Assembly: GCA_002331385.1 (NCBI GenBank)
Contig: DCYB01000011.1
Location: forward strand, 233,459 to 297,458
DNA length: 64,000 nucleotides
Origin: Comamonadaceae bacterium UBA2121
GTDB taxonomy: Bacteria > Pseudomonadota > Gammaproteobacteria > Burkholderiales > Burkholderiaceae_C
Reading direction: 5' to 3'
This document shows positions 1 through 7,502 of the stretch, piece after piece. Every line of letters starts with the position of its first letter. Within the stretch, counting starts at the first letter, position 1. A program made the position numbers and the translations under genes. The notes under the pieces were generated by a model. That model had not been told where the DNA came from, did no database searches, and saw only the letters and a list, made by a program, of their open reading frames with translations.

Positions 1-2
1 GG

Positions 3-503
3 CTGTTGGTGAAGAAGGCATCCGGCGTGAAGAACTACGCGGATCTGAAGGGCAAGTCCGTTGGCTCCACTACGGGCGCGGTGAACTATCAGGTGCTGCG
101 CAAATACAGCATGGACAACGGGTTGGACATCAATTTCCTGCTCGCCAAGGACCACGTGGATGGGTTCCTGCAACTGGAGAGTGATCGCACGACCGCGTTC
201 GTGCTCGATGACATCTTGCTCTTCAGCCTGAAGGCCGGCGCCAAGAACCCGAACGACTTCGAGGTGGTGGGCGATACGCTGCAGGTGGAGCCCTATGCGT
301 GCATGGTGCGCAAGGGCGACACGGAGATGAAGCAGATTCTGGACGGCGTCATCGTCGGCATGATGAACTCGGGCGAGTTCGAGCGCCGCTACGACCGCTG
401 GTTCATGAAGGCCGTGCCGCCGAACAATCTTTCGCTGGCGGTGCCGATGAGCCAAGAACTCAAGGCGAACCTGAAGGAACACAGCGACAAGCCAGCGCGC
501 TGA
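3..503 (+). CDS. Amino-acid ABC transporter substrate-binding protein (C-terminal part)
   Basis: The reading frame is already open at the window edge, so the signal peptide and first lobe are missing. The visible 166 residues match the second half of a periplasmic family-3 solute-binding protein of the glutamate/aspartate (GltI) type: a hinge-region stretch YADLKGKSVGSTTG, then VLDDILLFSLKAG, a strand containing EPYACMVRKGD, and a closing helix with FERRYDRWFMK. Such proteins deliver polar amino acids to an inner-membrane permease. The permease and ATPase genes are not downstream, where an oppositely functioning flavin oxidase gene follows; they may lie before the window. Family is confident, exact ligand is inference. 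Confidence 0.85.
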   Translation: MLVKKASGVKNYADLKGKSVGSTTGAVNYQVLRKYSMDNGLDINFLLAKDHVDGFLQLESDRTTAFVLDDILLFSLKAGAKNPNDFEVVGDTLQVEPYACMVRKGDTEMKQILDGVIVGMMNSGEFERRYDRWFMKAVPPNNLSLAVPMSQELKANLKEHSDKPAR

Positions 504-694
504 GTGAAGCAGCGCGCGAGCGACCTGCGTCGCTCCGCCGCGATGCCATCCCCGGGGCCGCCATGTGCGGCCTTTGGGCGTGATGGCGTGAATGGCGTGA
601 AGGGCATGAAAGACATGGAGTTGGGCAAGAATGAACGGGACGTGTCATCGCTGTGTGCGTGGTGCGGGACCCGGTGAAAAGGAGAGCGCAAGAC

Positions 695-1966
695 ATGATT
701 TGTGATGTCGCCATCATTGGCGCGGGCGTGGTGTCCGCGCAGACTGCATTGCAGTTGGTCCGTCGCGGCATGCGCGTCACGGTGATCGACATGGCCGAAC
801 CCGGGAGCGAACAGGCGGCGAGTTTCGGCAACGCAGGCTGGCTGTCCAGTCACTCGGTGCTGCCGCCCGCATCGCCCGGTGTTTGGAAGCAGATTCCCAA
901 GTGGTTGATGGACCCGCTCGGGCCGCTCACGGTGCGCTTTCCCTACGCCATTCAGGCCACGCCCTGGCTGCTGAACTATTTGCGCGCCGCAGACAGTTTC
1001 GACAAGCTGCGCGAGACTGCGCGCGTGCTGCGTTCGCTCATCAAGGACGGCCCCGCCCTGCACGAAGCCGTGGCGCAGGAGGTTGGCGCGCACGATCTGA
1101 TCGATGCGCACAGCGGCCTGGTCCATGCATTTCCAGACAAGTCGCACTATGACAATGCGCCATTCGGCTGGAAGGTGCGGCGCGAACTGGGCATCGCCCT
1201 CGAAGAGCTGGACGCGCAGGCGCTGCACGCCAAAGTGCCGCACTTGAGTGACGCATACCGCTTTGGCGTGTTCATGCCCGAAGCGGGCCACTGCAAGAGC
1301 CCGGGGCAATATGTGCAGCGCATTTTTGAGCACTTGCATGCGCACGGTTTGCAGTTCGTGCGCGCACGTGCGCTTGGCATCCAGCGCCAGGGCGGAGGCA
1401 CCGTCACGGTGAAAACAACACAGGGCGATGTCGCCTGCGCGCATGTGGTGGTGGCGGCGGGCGTGTGGTCCAAGGCGCTGGCGGCATCGGTGGGCGACCG
1501 CCTGCCGCTGGAGAGCGAGCGCGGCTACCACGTGATGTTGCCGGGAACCGATCTGAAAGGCCCCGCCATTCCCCTCATGCTCGAAGACCGCAAGGTGGTC
1601 ATCAACCAGATGACCGATGGCGTGCGCTGTGCCGGGCAGGTGGAAATCGCGGGCGTCGATGCGGCACCCAACTGGCGGCGCGCCGACATCCTGCGCAGAC
1701 ACTTGCTGGAGAGCTTTCCCCGACTCGCCGGAGCATCAGGCGACGCGCCTGCCACCAGCGTGTGGTTGGGCCATCGCCCCAGTACCTACGACGGGATTCC
1801 CGTCATCGGCCCTTCGCCGCGCTGCGCACAAGTGTTTTACGCCTGCGGCCACGGCCATGTGGGATTGGTGGGATCGGCCCGCACCGGGCAATTGGTGGCG
1901 CAAGGCATCGCGGGCGAGACGCCCGCCATCGACATGCAGCCGTTTTCGATCCGGCGCTTCCAGTAA
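695..1966 (+). CDS. FAD-dependent D-amino-acid dehydrogenase-like oxidoreductase (DadA family)
   Basis: A 423-residue flavoprotein of the DAO/DadA family, which oxidatively deaminates D-amino acids or related amines and passes electrons to the respiratory chain. The N-terminal Rossmann dinucleotide loop is IIGAGVVSAQ (about residues 6-15), the DadA-like block FGNAGWLSSHSVLPPASPG follows near residue 45, and the C-terminal flavin segment GHGHVGLVGSARTGQL is clear. ATG 695 was chosen because a strong Shine-Dalgarno (AAAAGGAGAG) sits just upstream; the longer GTG start at 653 has none. The last glycine of the usual GxGxxG loop is serine here. It follows an amino-acid receptor gene and is convergent with a GntR regulator. 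Substrate unknown. Confidence 0.85.
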   Translation: MICDVAIIGAGVVSAQTALQLVRRGMRVTVIDMAEPGSEQAASFGNAGWLSSHSVLPPASPGVWKQIPKWLMDPLGPLTVRFPYAIQATPWLLNYLRAADSFDKLRETARVLRSLIKDGPALHEAVAQEVGAHDLIDAHSGLVHAFPDKSHYDNAPFGWKVRRELGIALEELDAQALHAKVPHLSDAYRFGVFMPEAGHCKSPGQYVQRIFEHLHAHGLQFVRARALGIQRQGGGTVTVKTTQGDVACAHVVVAAGVWSKALAASVGDRLPLESERGYHVMLPGTDLKGPAIPLMLEDRKVVINQMTDGVRCAGQVEIAGVDAAPNWRRADILRRHLLESFPRLAGASGDAPATSVWLGHRPSTYDGIPVIGPSPRCAQVFYACGHGHVGLVGSARTGQLVAQGIAGETPAIDMQPFSIRRFQ

Positions 1967-2026
1967 CGCCGCACAGCAGCCCTGCAGCTAACCAGTGAGG
2001 AACAGCGCTATCCGCGCTGCCGCGCC

Positions 2027-2698
2027 TCACTCCAATTGCAGCAGTTGCGCGTAGCCGTCCTTGAGGGCGCCCGCGATGTCTTCGCGGCGGCGGTCGATGT
2101 GGGTGGACATCAGTTCGGCGCAGCGCTGCGCGTCACGCGCCTTGAGCGCCAGCAACACTTCGCGGTGCACCTTCTGGCTCTGGCCACGATCACGGCGCTC
2201 CATGTCGATCCAGCGCACGAACTGGATGCGCGCGTTGATGTTGCGTAGCGCTTTCAGCATCTCCGCGTTGCCACTCAGGCGCACCAGTTCCTCGTGGTAG
2301 TGCACGTCGAGTTCTAGCAACTCCTGCCGTGTGCGATTGCCGGCTTCGGGGCCGGTGCGGTCCAGAAAGGTCAGCAGCGCATCGATGTCCGCATCGCTGG
2401 CGCGCTCCACGGCCAACGCCAGCGCCGCCGTTTCGATCGCCTTGCGCAGCTCGAACAGCGAGAACACTTCCTGCACGTCGAGCTTGCGGCAAAAAAAGCC
2501 CTTGCCGGGAACGGAGGACACCAGCCCCTCCGCGAAGAGCCGCGCCAGCGCCTCACGCAGCGGCGTGCGGCTGACGCCGAAGGACTTGGCCAACTCGCCT
2601 TCGTTGATGCGCTCGCCGGGCATCAGGCGGTACTGTGCGCACATCAGCTTGAGCTTTTCATACACCACGTCGACGACGCTGTCGCTAGGTTCGGCCAC
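2027..2698 (-). CDS. GntR-family transcriptional regulator (FadR/FCD subfamily)
   Basis: A 223-residue regulator. The N-terminal winged helix covers about residues 8-70, with recognition-helix block FGVSRTPLREALARL and wing GLVSSVPGKGFF. The C-terminal all-helical FCD ligand domain has the expected metal-site-like residues in ELDVHYHEEL and the later histidines. FCD regulators usually sense organic acids or acyl-CoAs. GTG 2698 was chosen because AGAAGGA lies 8 nt upstream; a longer frame from 2752 would run across the inverted repeat at 2731-2752. It is divergent from the acyl-CoA-binding protein gene and convergent with the flavin oxidase gene; which of them it controls is unknown. Confidence 0.88.
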   Translation of the reverse strand: MAEPSDSVVDVVYEKLKLMCAQYRLMPGERINEGELAKSFGVSRTPLREALARLFAEGLVSSVPGKGFFCRKLDVQEVFSLFELRKAIETAALALAVERASDADIDALLTFLDRTGPEAGNRTRQELLELDVHYHEELVRLSGNAEMLKALRNINARIQFVRWIDMERRDRGQSQKVHREVLLALKARDAQRCAELMSTHIDRRREDIAGALKDGYAQLLQLE

Positions 2699-2730
2699 GT
2701 CGGAAATCCTTCTGCAGATGGAAAAATTCA

Positions 2731-2752
2731 TTGTATTCGCGGCTGAATACAA
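2731..2752. promoter_or_regulatory. Perfect inverted repeat, likely operator of the GntR regulator
   Basis: TTGTATTC at 2731-2738 and GAATACAA at 2745-2752 are perfect reverse complements separated by 6 nt. The site lies 33 nt upstream of the chosen GTG of the GntR gene, in its divergent promoter region. FCD-type regulators commonly bind TTGTnnnACAA-like palindromes, so autoregulation is a reasonable inference. Confidence 0.6.
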
Positions 2753-2788
2753 CTGTGTGAAGGATCGATTTCAGTCTGAAAATAAAAA

Positions 2789-2804
2789 AGCACGATCGTG
2801 CTTA
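2789..2804. promoter_or_regulatory. 16-bp perfect palindrome upstream of the acyl-CoA-binding protein gene
   Basis: AAGCACGATCGTGCTT is a perfect palindrome preceded by an A-run, ending 56 nt before the ATG of the acyl-CoA-binding protein gene. The shape and position suggest the operator of a dimeric repressor, for example of the TetR type that controls fatty-acid genes in betaproteobacteria. The binding protein is not identifiable here. Confidence 0.5.
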
Positions 2805-2860
2805 AATTCGGGATTCTTCGGTACACTGGCAAGCAGACCTATTTCTTGAATGGAGACACC

Positions 2861-3118
2861 ATGTCCGATCTGAACACGCAATTCGAAACCGCCGTTGCCA
2901 ACTCCAAGCTCCTCAGCGAGCGCCCGGACAACCCCACGCTGCTGAAGATCTACGCGCTCTACAAGCAGGCGACCGTGGGCGACAACGAAGAGAAGAAGCC
3001 CAGCTTCTCCGACATCGTCGGCCGCGCCAAGTGGGATGCGTGGGAAAAGCTCAAGGACACCAGCAGCGACGACGCCAAGCAGCAGTACATCGATCTGATC
3101 GAATCGCTGCGCGGTTGA
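2861..3118 (+). CDS. Acyl-CoA-binding protein
   Basis: An 85-residue protein, the normal length for the ACBP family of four-helix proteins that bind medium- and long-chain acyl-CoA esters in the cytosol. Family residues are in place: LLKIYALYKQATVGDN (helix 2 with the ligand-contacting Tyr and Lys) and AKWDAWEKLKDTSSDDA (helix 3), ending in YIDLIESLRG. ATG 2861 has GGAGA upstream; an upstream in-frame extension to 2798 would cross the palindrome at 2789-2804. It is a single-gene unit divergent from the GntR regulator. Bacterial ACBPs are usually linked to fatty-acid storage or breakdown. Confidence 0.95.
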   Translation: MSDLNTQFETAVANSKLLSERPDNPTLLKIYALYKQATVGDNEEKKPSFSDIVGRAKWDAWEKLKDTSSDDAKQQYIDLIESLRG

Positions 3119-3125
3119 TGGTGGC

Positions 3126-3145
3126 AGGGCCGGCACTGCGGCCCT
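3126..3145. terminator. Weak hairpin between convergent genes
   Basis: AGGGCCG (3126-3132) pairs with CGGCCCT (3139-3145) around a 6-nt loop, in the 33-bp gap between the convergent acyl-CoA-binding protein and aminopeptidase genes. There is no T-run, so terminator function is only suggested by position. Confidence 0.3.
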
Positions 3146-3151
3146 TGCGGA

Positions 3152-4303
3152 TCAGCGCGTATCCGCCACGGCGTTTGCTTTTGGCTGCGGCGCCAAAAGA
3201 TTTTGCAAGCTCGCGTGACGTTCGTTGCGCGGCTTGTCTGCGAGCGCTTTCACGGCGGCGTGAAATGTCGGCCAGTCGCGCCCTTCTTTGTCAAACAGGG
3301 CGGTGAATGCGGGCACGAGGTCGTCGTAGGCACCCTGCGCGCCAAAGGCCGCGTTGTTGGCCTGAGCGATCCATGTGTCCAGATTGGCGAGCCGTGCAGG
3401 CGTTGTGCCTTCGGCCAGCCAGGTCTGGCGCAGCACGGCATATTCGTCCCGGAATGCTTGCATCGCCTGCGCTTTTTGCGCGGGCAGATCATTGGGTTGG
3501 GCCGCGTAGAGCTCGGCCAGACGCACGCGCGTGGCCTGGGTGAGGGCGCGAAACTGTGCGCGGCGTGATTCACTCGCGTTGAATTCTGCCTGCGCCTTGG
3601 GCGTGGAGTGCGTGGACAGCCATTGCGCGACGCCGATGCGTTCCACCGTTGTGGCATACGACTCGTTGAACGCAGTGTCGCCCGACGCGTAGACCACCTG
3701 ATGCGCGAGCTCGTGAAACAGCAGGCGCACAAAATCGCCTTCCGGCCAGCCGATGAAGGTGTTCAGCAGCGGATCGCCGCCCATCCAGTTGGAGTAGCCG
3801 AGCGTGGAGTATGCGGGCACGGGATAGGTGCTGACCTCCAGCCCGGTGGCGGCCAGGCGCGCTGCCTCGGCCTGGGCGTCGGCTTCAGCGAAATAGCCGC
3901 GATAACCGATGCAGCCGGTCACCGGAAAACACCAGGTGTGCAGTTGCAGCGAATAGGGTGGCGCCGCTACGACGTTCCACACGGCGGCGGCGCGACCGAG
4001 CTGTGCGTAGCGGCGGTAGCTGGCGTTGTCTGGCAGCCCCAGTTCGTGGATGGCGAACTCCCGCGCACGCTGTGCCAGCGCGAGCCGCTCGCGCAGCGCG
4101 GGTTGGGCGTGGGGGTCATCGATCCAGTCCTGCAACGGACGCGCTGCGCCCATGAGGGACAGGTGCCCGCGCATGGATTGCCAGTAATAGCCGATAGTGC
4201 TGTCACCCGACGATGCGCAGCCGCCGAGCGCTGCCAGCACCGCACCCAGCACGGCGGTGCGAAGCGTGTGGCGCAGTCGGCGGGATGAAAGTCGAAGTGG
4301 CAT
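3152..4303 (-). CDS. Putative lipoprotein aminopeptidase (PF10023 type)
   Basis: A 383-residue exported protein. An N-terminal arginine-rich signal is followed by lipobox LGGC near residue 29, so it should be a lipid-anchored periplasmic or outer-membrane protein. Conserved features of the putative aminopeptidase family are visible: YYWQSMRGHLSLM after the lipid site, CFPVTGCIGYRGYF in the middle, and the zinc-peptidase helix LLFHELAHQ (HExxH) near residue 195, followed by FNESYATTVERIG, which supplies a downstream glutamate. No biochemical substrate is established for this family as far as the sequence shows. It is divergent from tag with a short spacer. Confidence 0.85.
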   Translation of the reverse strand: MPLRLSSRRLRHTLRTAVLGAVLAALGGCASSGDSTIGYYWQSMRGHLSLMGAARPLQDWIDDPHAQPALRERLALAQRAREFAIHELGLPDNASYRRYAQLGRAAAVWNVVAAPPYSLQLHTWCFPVTGCIGYRGYFAEADAQAEAARLAATGLEVSTYPVPAYSTLGYSNWMGGDPLLNTFIGWPEGDFVRLLFHELAHQVVYASGDTAFNESYATTVERIGVAQWLSTHSTPKAQAEFNASESRRAQFRALTQATRVRLAELYAAQPNDLPAQKAQAMQAFRDEYAVLRQTWLAEGTTPARLANLDTWIAQANNAAFGAQGAYDDLVPAFTALFDKEGRDWPTFHAAVKALADKPRNERHASLQNLLAPQPKANAVADTR

Positions 4304-4368
4304 TTGCTAACCAATAAACCATGGATGAACGTACAGCCTTTTGCGCCTTTCTGCTGCACAATGGGCCG

Positions 4369-5034
4369 ATGACCGAAAGCCCCAACACTCCGGATTCCGT
4401 GGCGGGACTGTTCACCGACGACAGCGGCAAGGCGCGCTGCTTCTGGTGCCAGTCGTCGTCACTCTACAAGCATTATCACGACCACGAATGGGGCTTCCCG
4501 GTGGAGGATGACAGGCGATTGTTTGAGAAGCTGTGTCTGGAAGGGTTCCAGGCGGGGCTGAGTTGGATCACCATCCTCAACAAGCGCGAGGCGTTCCGCG
4601 CGGGCTTTGCCAATTTCGAGCTGGAGCCGTTGGCGCGTTTTGACGAGAAGGACGTTGCGCGCTTGCTGGGCGATGCGGGCATCGTGCGCCATCGCGGCAA
4701 GATCGAGTCGACCATCAACAATGCCAGGCGGGCGCTGGAATTGCGCCAGGAATTCGGCACGCTCGCCAACTACGTCTGGCGCTATGAGCCGCAGGCCAAT
4801 CAGGACCGGCCCGCCGTGCACACCTACGACGCGGCGCGTGCGCTCACGGCCACGGCGGCATCGGTGGCGATGTCCAAGGATCTGAAGAAACGCGGTTGGA
4901 GTTTTGTGGGCCCGACCACCATGTATGCCTTCATGCAGGCGATGGGGCTGGTCAACGACCATATCGAGGGCTGTCATGTGCGGCAAACGGCCGCTGACAT
5001 GCGACGGGCGTTCAAAGTGCCGTCAAAAACCTGA
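4369..5034 (+). CDS. tag: DNA-3-methyladenine glycosylase I
   Basis: A 221-residue base-excision enzyme that removes 3-methyladenine from alkylated DNA. The family hallmarks are present: an N-terminal zinc Cys in RCFWCQ, the YHDHEWGFP block with the zinc His, the catalytic/pocket region CLEGFQAGLSWITIL, and the C-terminal zinc pair in NDHIEGCH (His and Cys). The start is ambiguous: ATG 4321 is in frame but only 17 nt from the divergent aminopeptidase start and has no ribosome site, while ATG 4369 has a weak GGG just upstream and gives a length closer to the family. There is an N-terminal extension before the first zinc Cys either way. Confidence 0.93.
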   Translation: MTESPNTPDSVAGLFTDDSGKARCFWCQSSSLYKHYHDHEWGFPVEDDRRLFEKLCLEGFQAGLSWITILNKREAFRAGFANFELEPLARFDEKDVARLLGDAGIVRHRGKIESTINNARRALELRQEFGTLANYVWRYEPQANQDRPAVHTYDAARALTATAASVAMSKDLKKRGWSFVGPTTMYAFMQAMGLVNDHIEGCHVRQTAADMRRAFKVPSKT

Positions 5035-5171
5035 TGAAAGTGAGTGCTTGCGGATGGTGTGCCCGCAGCAGATGGGGGCTGAATGCCAGCGGTTCATGCA
5101 TCCGCGTTGCGCTGCAGTTCTGTGTGGTGAACGGCCGGGCGCAAAGCGAATGATGAATCCATCGGGATGGA

Positions 5172-5339
5172 TTAACCCTGTTGCGGACGCTTGCCGGGGT
5201 TCTTCTTGCTGCGTGTCGACACGCCGCGCTCCAGGCTGACGCGCTGACCACGGCCACCGGTGTTTACGGGCATGCCGGGCATAGGGGTAGGACGGGGTGT
5301 GCGCTTGCGATCCGCTTCGGTAACGATCTTGTTGCCCAT
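5172..5339 (-). CDS. Conserved small basic protein of unknown function
   Basis: A 55-residue protein, rich in Arg, Lys, Pro and Gly, with no cysteine and no membrane segment. It begins MGNKIVTEADRKRTPRPTP and ends with RSKKNPGKRPQQG, with GGRGQRVSLERGV between. I recognise it as a recurrent small protein of Comamonadaceae-like genomes but know no function. The start is well supported: AGAGGAG lies 5 nt before the ATG; a longer frame to 5552 has no such support. Composition suggests nucleic-acid or ribosome contact, which is only inference. It is convergent with tag and divergent from the cyclopropane synthase gene. Confidence 0.75.
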   Translation of the reverse strand: MGNKIVTEADRKRTPRPTPMPGMPVNTGGRGQRVSLERGVSTRSKKNPGKRPQQG

Positions 5340-5618
5340 GATGGCTCCTCTAGAGAAAAAATCAACAGAACTCGCTATTAGGCCATATTTGCGGACTCTA
5401 CGGTCAAAATCGGGCATTTCCGGGCTGCGGGACGCTCGGATTTGTGGTCGCGTGCAGCCTCCCGTCCACAGAGAGTTCGGGCGCTGAAAGGATGACCCGC
5501 TGATGACGACCGTGTCAGCCCTTACGCTCATAAGGTGTAAGACGGGATCCATTGACTATCGCGCCGACTCGCAAGAACAATCAACAGGGTTGAACGATCA
5601 CTTTTGCGGGGGGCCAGT

Positions 5619-6977
5619 GTGAAGGACTTGGTGAAGTCACTGGAGCTCAGTCTTGCGCAATCGCCTGTGAGCGTGCAGGTGCAATTGCCCGATGGCAAGC
5701 GAGTGGGCGCCAGAGATCCGGACGTGCGGCTGGGGTTGAAAGACAGACTGGCGATGGTTGCTCTGGCGATGGGGGAAATCGGCAATGTCGGTGCCGCCAT
5801 CGTCGAAGGCCGCGTGGCCATCGAAGGCAACATGCGTCAGCTCATGGCCGCTGCCGCCGCGCTTCTGAAACTCGATCCCACCGACGAAGTGGGCGCTGGT
5901 TGGTGGCGGCGCGTTGTGCTGCGCGCGCGCTCGATTGCCGCGCACACGGTGGCGCACGATGCGCGCAATATCCAGTTCCATTACGACCTCTCCGACGATT
6001 TCTACGCGCTCTGGCTCGATCCGCGCCGCGTGTATTCCTGCGCCTATTACCGCGCGAGCGACTGGAGTCTGGCGCGCGCGCAGGAGGCCAAGCTCGACCT
6101 CATCTGCCGCAAGCTGCACTTGCAACCGGGCGAGCGCTTTCTTGACGTGGGCGCGGGCTGGGGTGGCCTGCTGTTGTGGGCGGCAGAGCATTACGGTGTA
6201 GATGCCACAGGCATCACGCTGTCGAAAAACCAGTTCGCCCATGTGCAGCGGTTGATCGAGGAACGGGGTCTGGGGGCGCGTGTGCGCATGCAACTGATCG
6301 ACTACCGCGAGTTGCGCGCCGACAGGCCGTTCGACAAGATCGCTTCGGTCGGCATGTTCGAGCACGTAGGGCGGGCGCAGATGGTGCGCTATTTCCAGAC
6401 CGTGCACCGGCTGCTGCGTCCGGGCGGTTTGATGATGAACCACGGCATCACCGCAGGCGGCGTGACCAATTCGCAGTTGGGTGCGGGCATGGGGGAATTC
6501 ATCGAGCGCTATATCTTCCCCGGCGGTGAATTGCTGCATGTGAGTACGGTGCAGCACGACATGGCGTTGGGGGGCCTCGAAATGGTGGACACCGAGAACC
6601 TGCGCCCCCATTACGCGAAAACGCTCTGGGCGTGGTCGGACGCGCTGGAGGCGCGGCTCGATGAGGCTGCGGACATTCTCAATCGGCAATATGGCGAGGA
6701 AAAAGGCGGCCGGGCGCTGCGCGCCTATCGACTGTATCTGGCGGGATGCGCACTGGGATTCGAGCGGGGCTGGATTGCGTTGCACCAATTGCTGGCAACA
6801 CGACCTGACGGCGACCTACACACGGGTCACCTGCCCGGGGCGCAATCGGTTTATCCTTTCACCCGGGACTACATCTATGGGCCCACGCCGGTGGTGGCTG
6901 GTGACAGTACATCTGCCGCGCACGATGCGCGCCATTCACAGGCTGCATCGTCGCCGTCCCATGCCACTACTTCCTGA
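5619..6977 (+). CDS. cfa: Cyclopropane-fatty-acyl-phospholipid synthase
   Basis: A roughly 452-residue SAM-dependent enzyme that adds a methylene bridge to unsaturated acyl chains in membrane phospholipids. The N-terminal lipid-binding part (about residues 1-125) leads into HYDLSDDFYALWLDP, then YSCAYYR, the SAM loop FLDVGAGWGGLLLWAAEHY, the segment GITLSKNQ, and GMFEHVG; later GERYIFPGGEL-like and FERGWIALHQLL blocks complete the fold. GTG 5619 has GGGGGG 5 nt upstream; TTG 5604 is an alternative. The C-terminus has a short low-complexity Ala/Ser/His tail. It is followed 26 bp later by the DUF1840 gene, probably co-transcribed. Such genes typically rise in stationary phase or acid stress. 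Confidence 0.93.
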   Translation: MKDLVKSLELSLAQSPVSVQVQLPDGKRVGARDPDVRLGLKDRLAMVALAMGEIGNVGAAIVEGRVAIEGNMRQLMAAAAALLKLDPTDEVGAGWWRRVVLRARSIAAHTVAHDARNIQFHYDLSDDFYALWLDPRRVYSCAYYRASDWSLARAQEAKLDLICRKLHLQPGERFLDVGAGWGGLLLWAAEHYGVDATGITLSKNQFAHVQRLIEERGLGARVRMQLIDYRELRADRPFDKIASVGMFEHVGRAQMVRYFQTVHRLLRPGGLMMNHGITAGGVTNSQLGAGMGEFIERYIFPGGELLHVSTVQHDMALGGLEMVDTENLRPHYAKTLWAWSDALEARLDEAADILNRQYGEEKGGRALRAYRLYLAGCALGFERGWIALHQLLATRPDGDLHTGHLPGAQSVYPFTRDYIYGPTPVVAGDSTSAAHDARHSQAASSPSHATTS

Positions 6978-7003
6978 CTGATTCCAAGAGAAACGACCAC
7001 AGC

Positions 7004-7348
7004 ATGCTCTACAAATTCAAATCCCGTTCGACAGCAGATCTCATCATGCTGGAGCCCACGGGGCGCCAGATCCTGAAGATCATCGGCAAGAACCCCGATG
7101 ACAGGACCGGTATCGTGACCGTGGCGCAGATTCCCGGCGCCATCGCCGCACTGGAAGCGGCTGTGGCGGCGGAAGAAGAGCTGGGCCGTTCCACCGATGC
7201 AGCCTCTGCCGAAGCCGCACGCAAGGACGGTGAGGACAAGGAGGATGAGGTGAAGTCGGGCGAAGTGGTGGAGTTGCGCCAGCGCGCCGTGCCGTTCATC
7301 GACATGCTGCGCCGCAGCGCTGCCGACAACCACGACGTGGTCTGGTGA
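7004..7348 (+). CDS. DUF1840 domain-containing protein
   Basis: A 114-residue protein that starts with the DUF1840 signature MLYKFKSRSTADLIMLEP followed by GRQILKIIGK. The middle is acidic and alanine-rich, with several Glu/Asp repeats, and the C-terminus carries VPFIDMLRRSAADNHDVVW, a conserved end that usually precedes the stop in this family. Typical for betaproteobacteria; no biochemical function is established. It sits just behind the cyclopropane synthase gene and before a strong terminator. Confidence 0.85.
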   Translation: MLYKFKSRSTADLIMLEPTGRQILKIIGKNPDDRTGIVTVAQIPGAIAALEAAVAAEEELGRSTDAASAEAARKDGEDKEDEVKSGEVVELRQRAVPFIDMLRRSAADNHDVVW

Positions 7349-7401
7349 GCTGCCTGCCTGACCACCCGACTACCTGACGGGCGGGCATCGCTCATGACGA
7401 A

Positions 7402-7435
7402 AAAAAGCCGGTGAACCCCCGTTCACCGGCTTTTT
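7402..7435. terminator. Bidirectional Rho-independent terminator
   Basis: GCCGGTGAAC (7407-7416) and GTTCACCGGC (7421-7430) form a perfect 10-bp stem with a CCCC loop. It is flanked by AAAAA on the left and TTTTT on the right, so it can terminate on both strands. It separates the DUF1840 gene (+) from the convergent Bug receptor gene (-). Confidence 0.92.
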
Positions 7436-7502
7436 GCATGTGGGATGTCCGGCTGCCGTCACCAGGCTCGGCGGGCCGAGGAGGACATCACCTGTTCATG
7501 CA

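Noticed and set aside
389..1702. Long open frame on the minus strand opposite the DadA-like gene, and many similar long frames across the window
   Set aside because: They lie opposite or out of frame with well-supported genes, have arginine/histidine-rich composition typical of shadow frames in GC-rich DNA, and lack ribosome sites and recognisable domains.
5156..5173. Small stem AATCCAT-CGGG-ATGGATT between tag and the 55-residue protein gene
   Set aside because: It touches the stop codon of the small gene and could end transcripts, but it is short, AT-rich and has no T-run.
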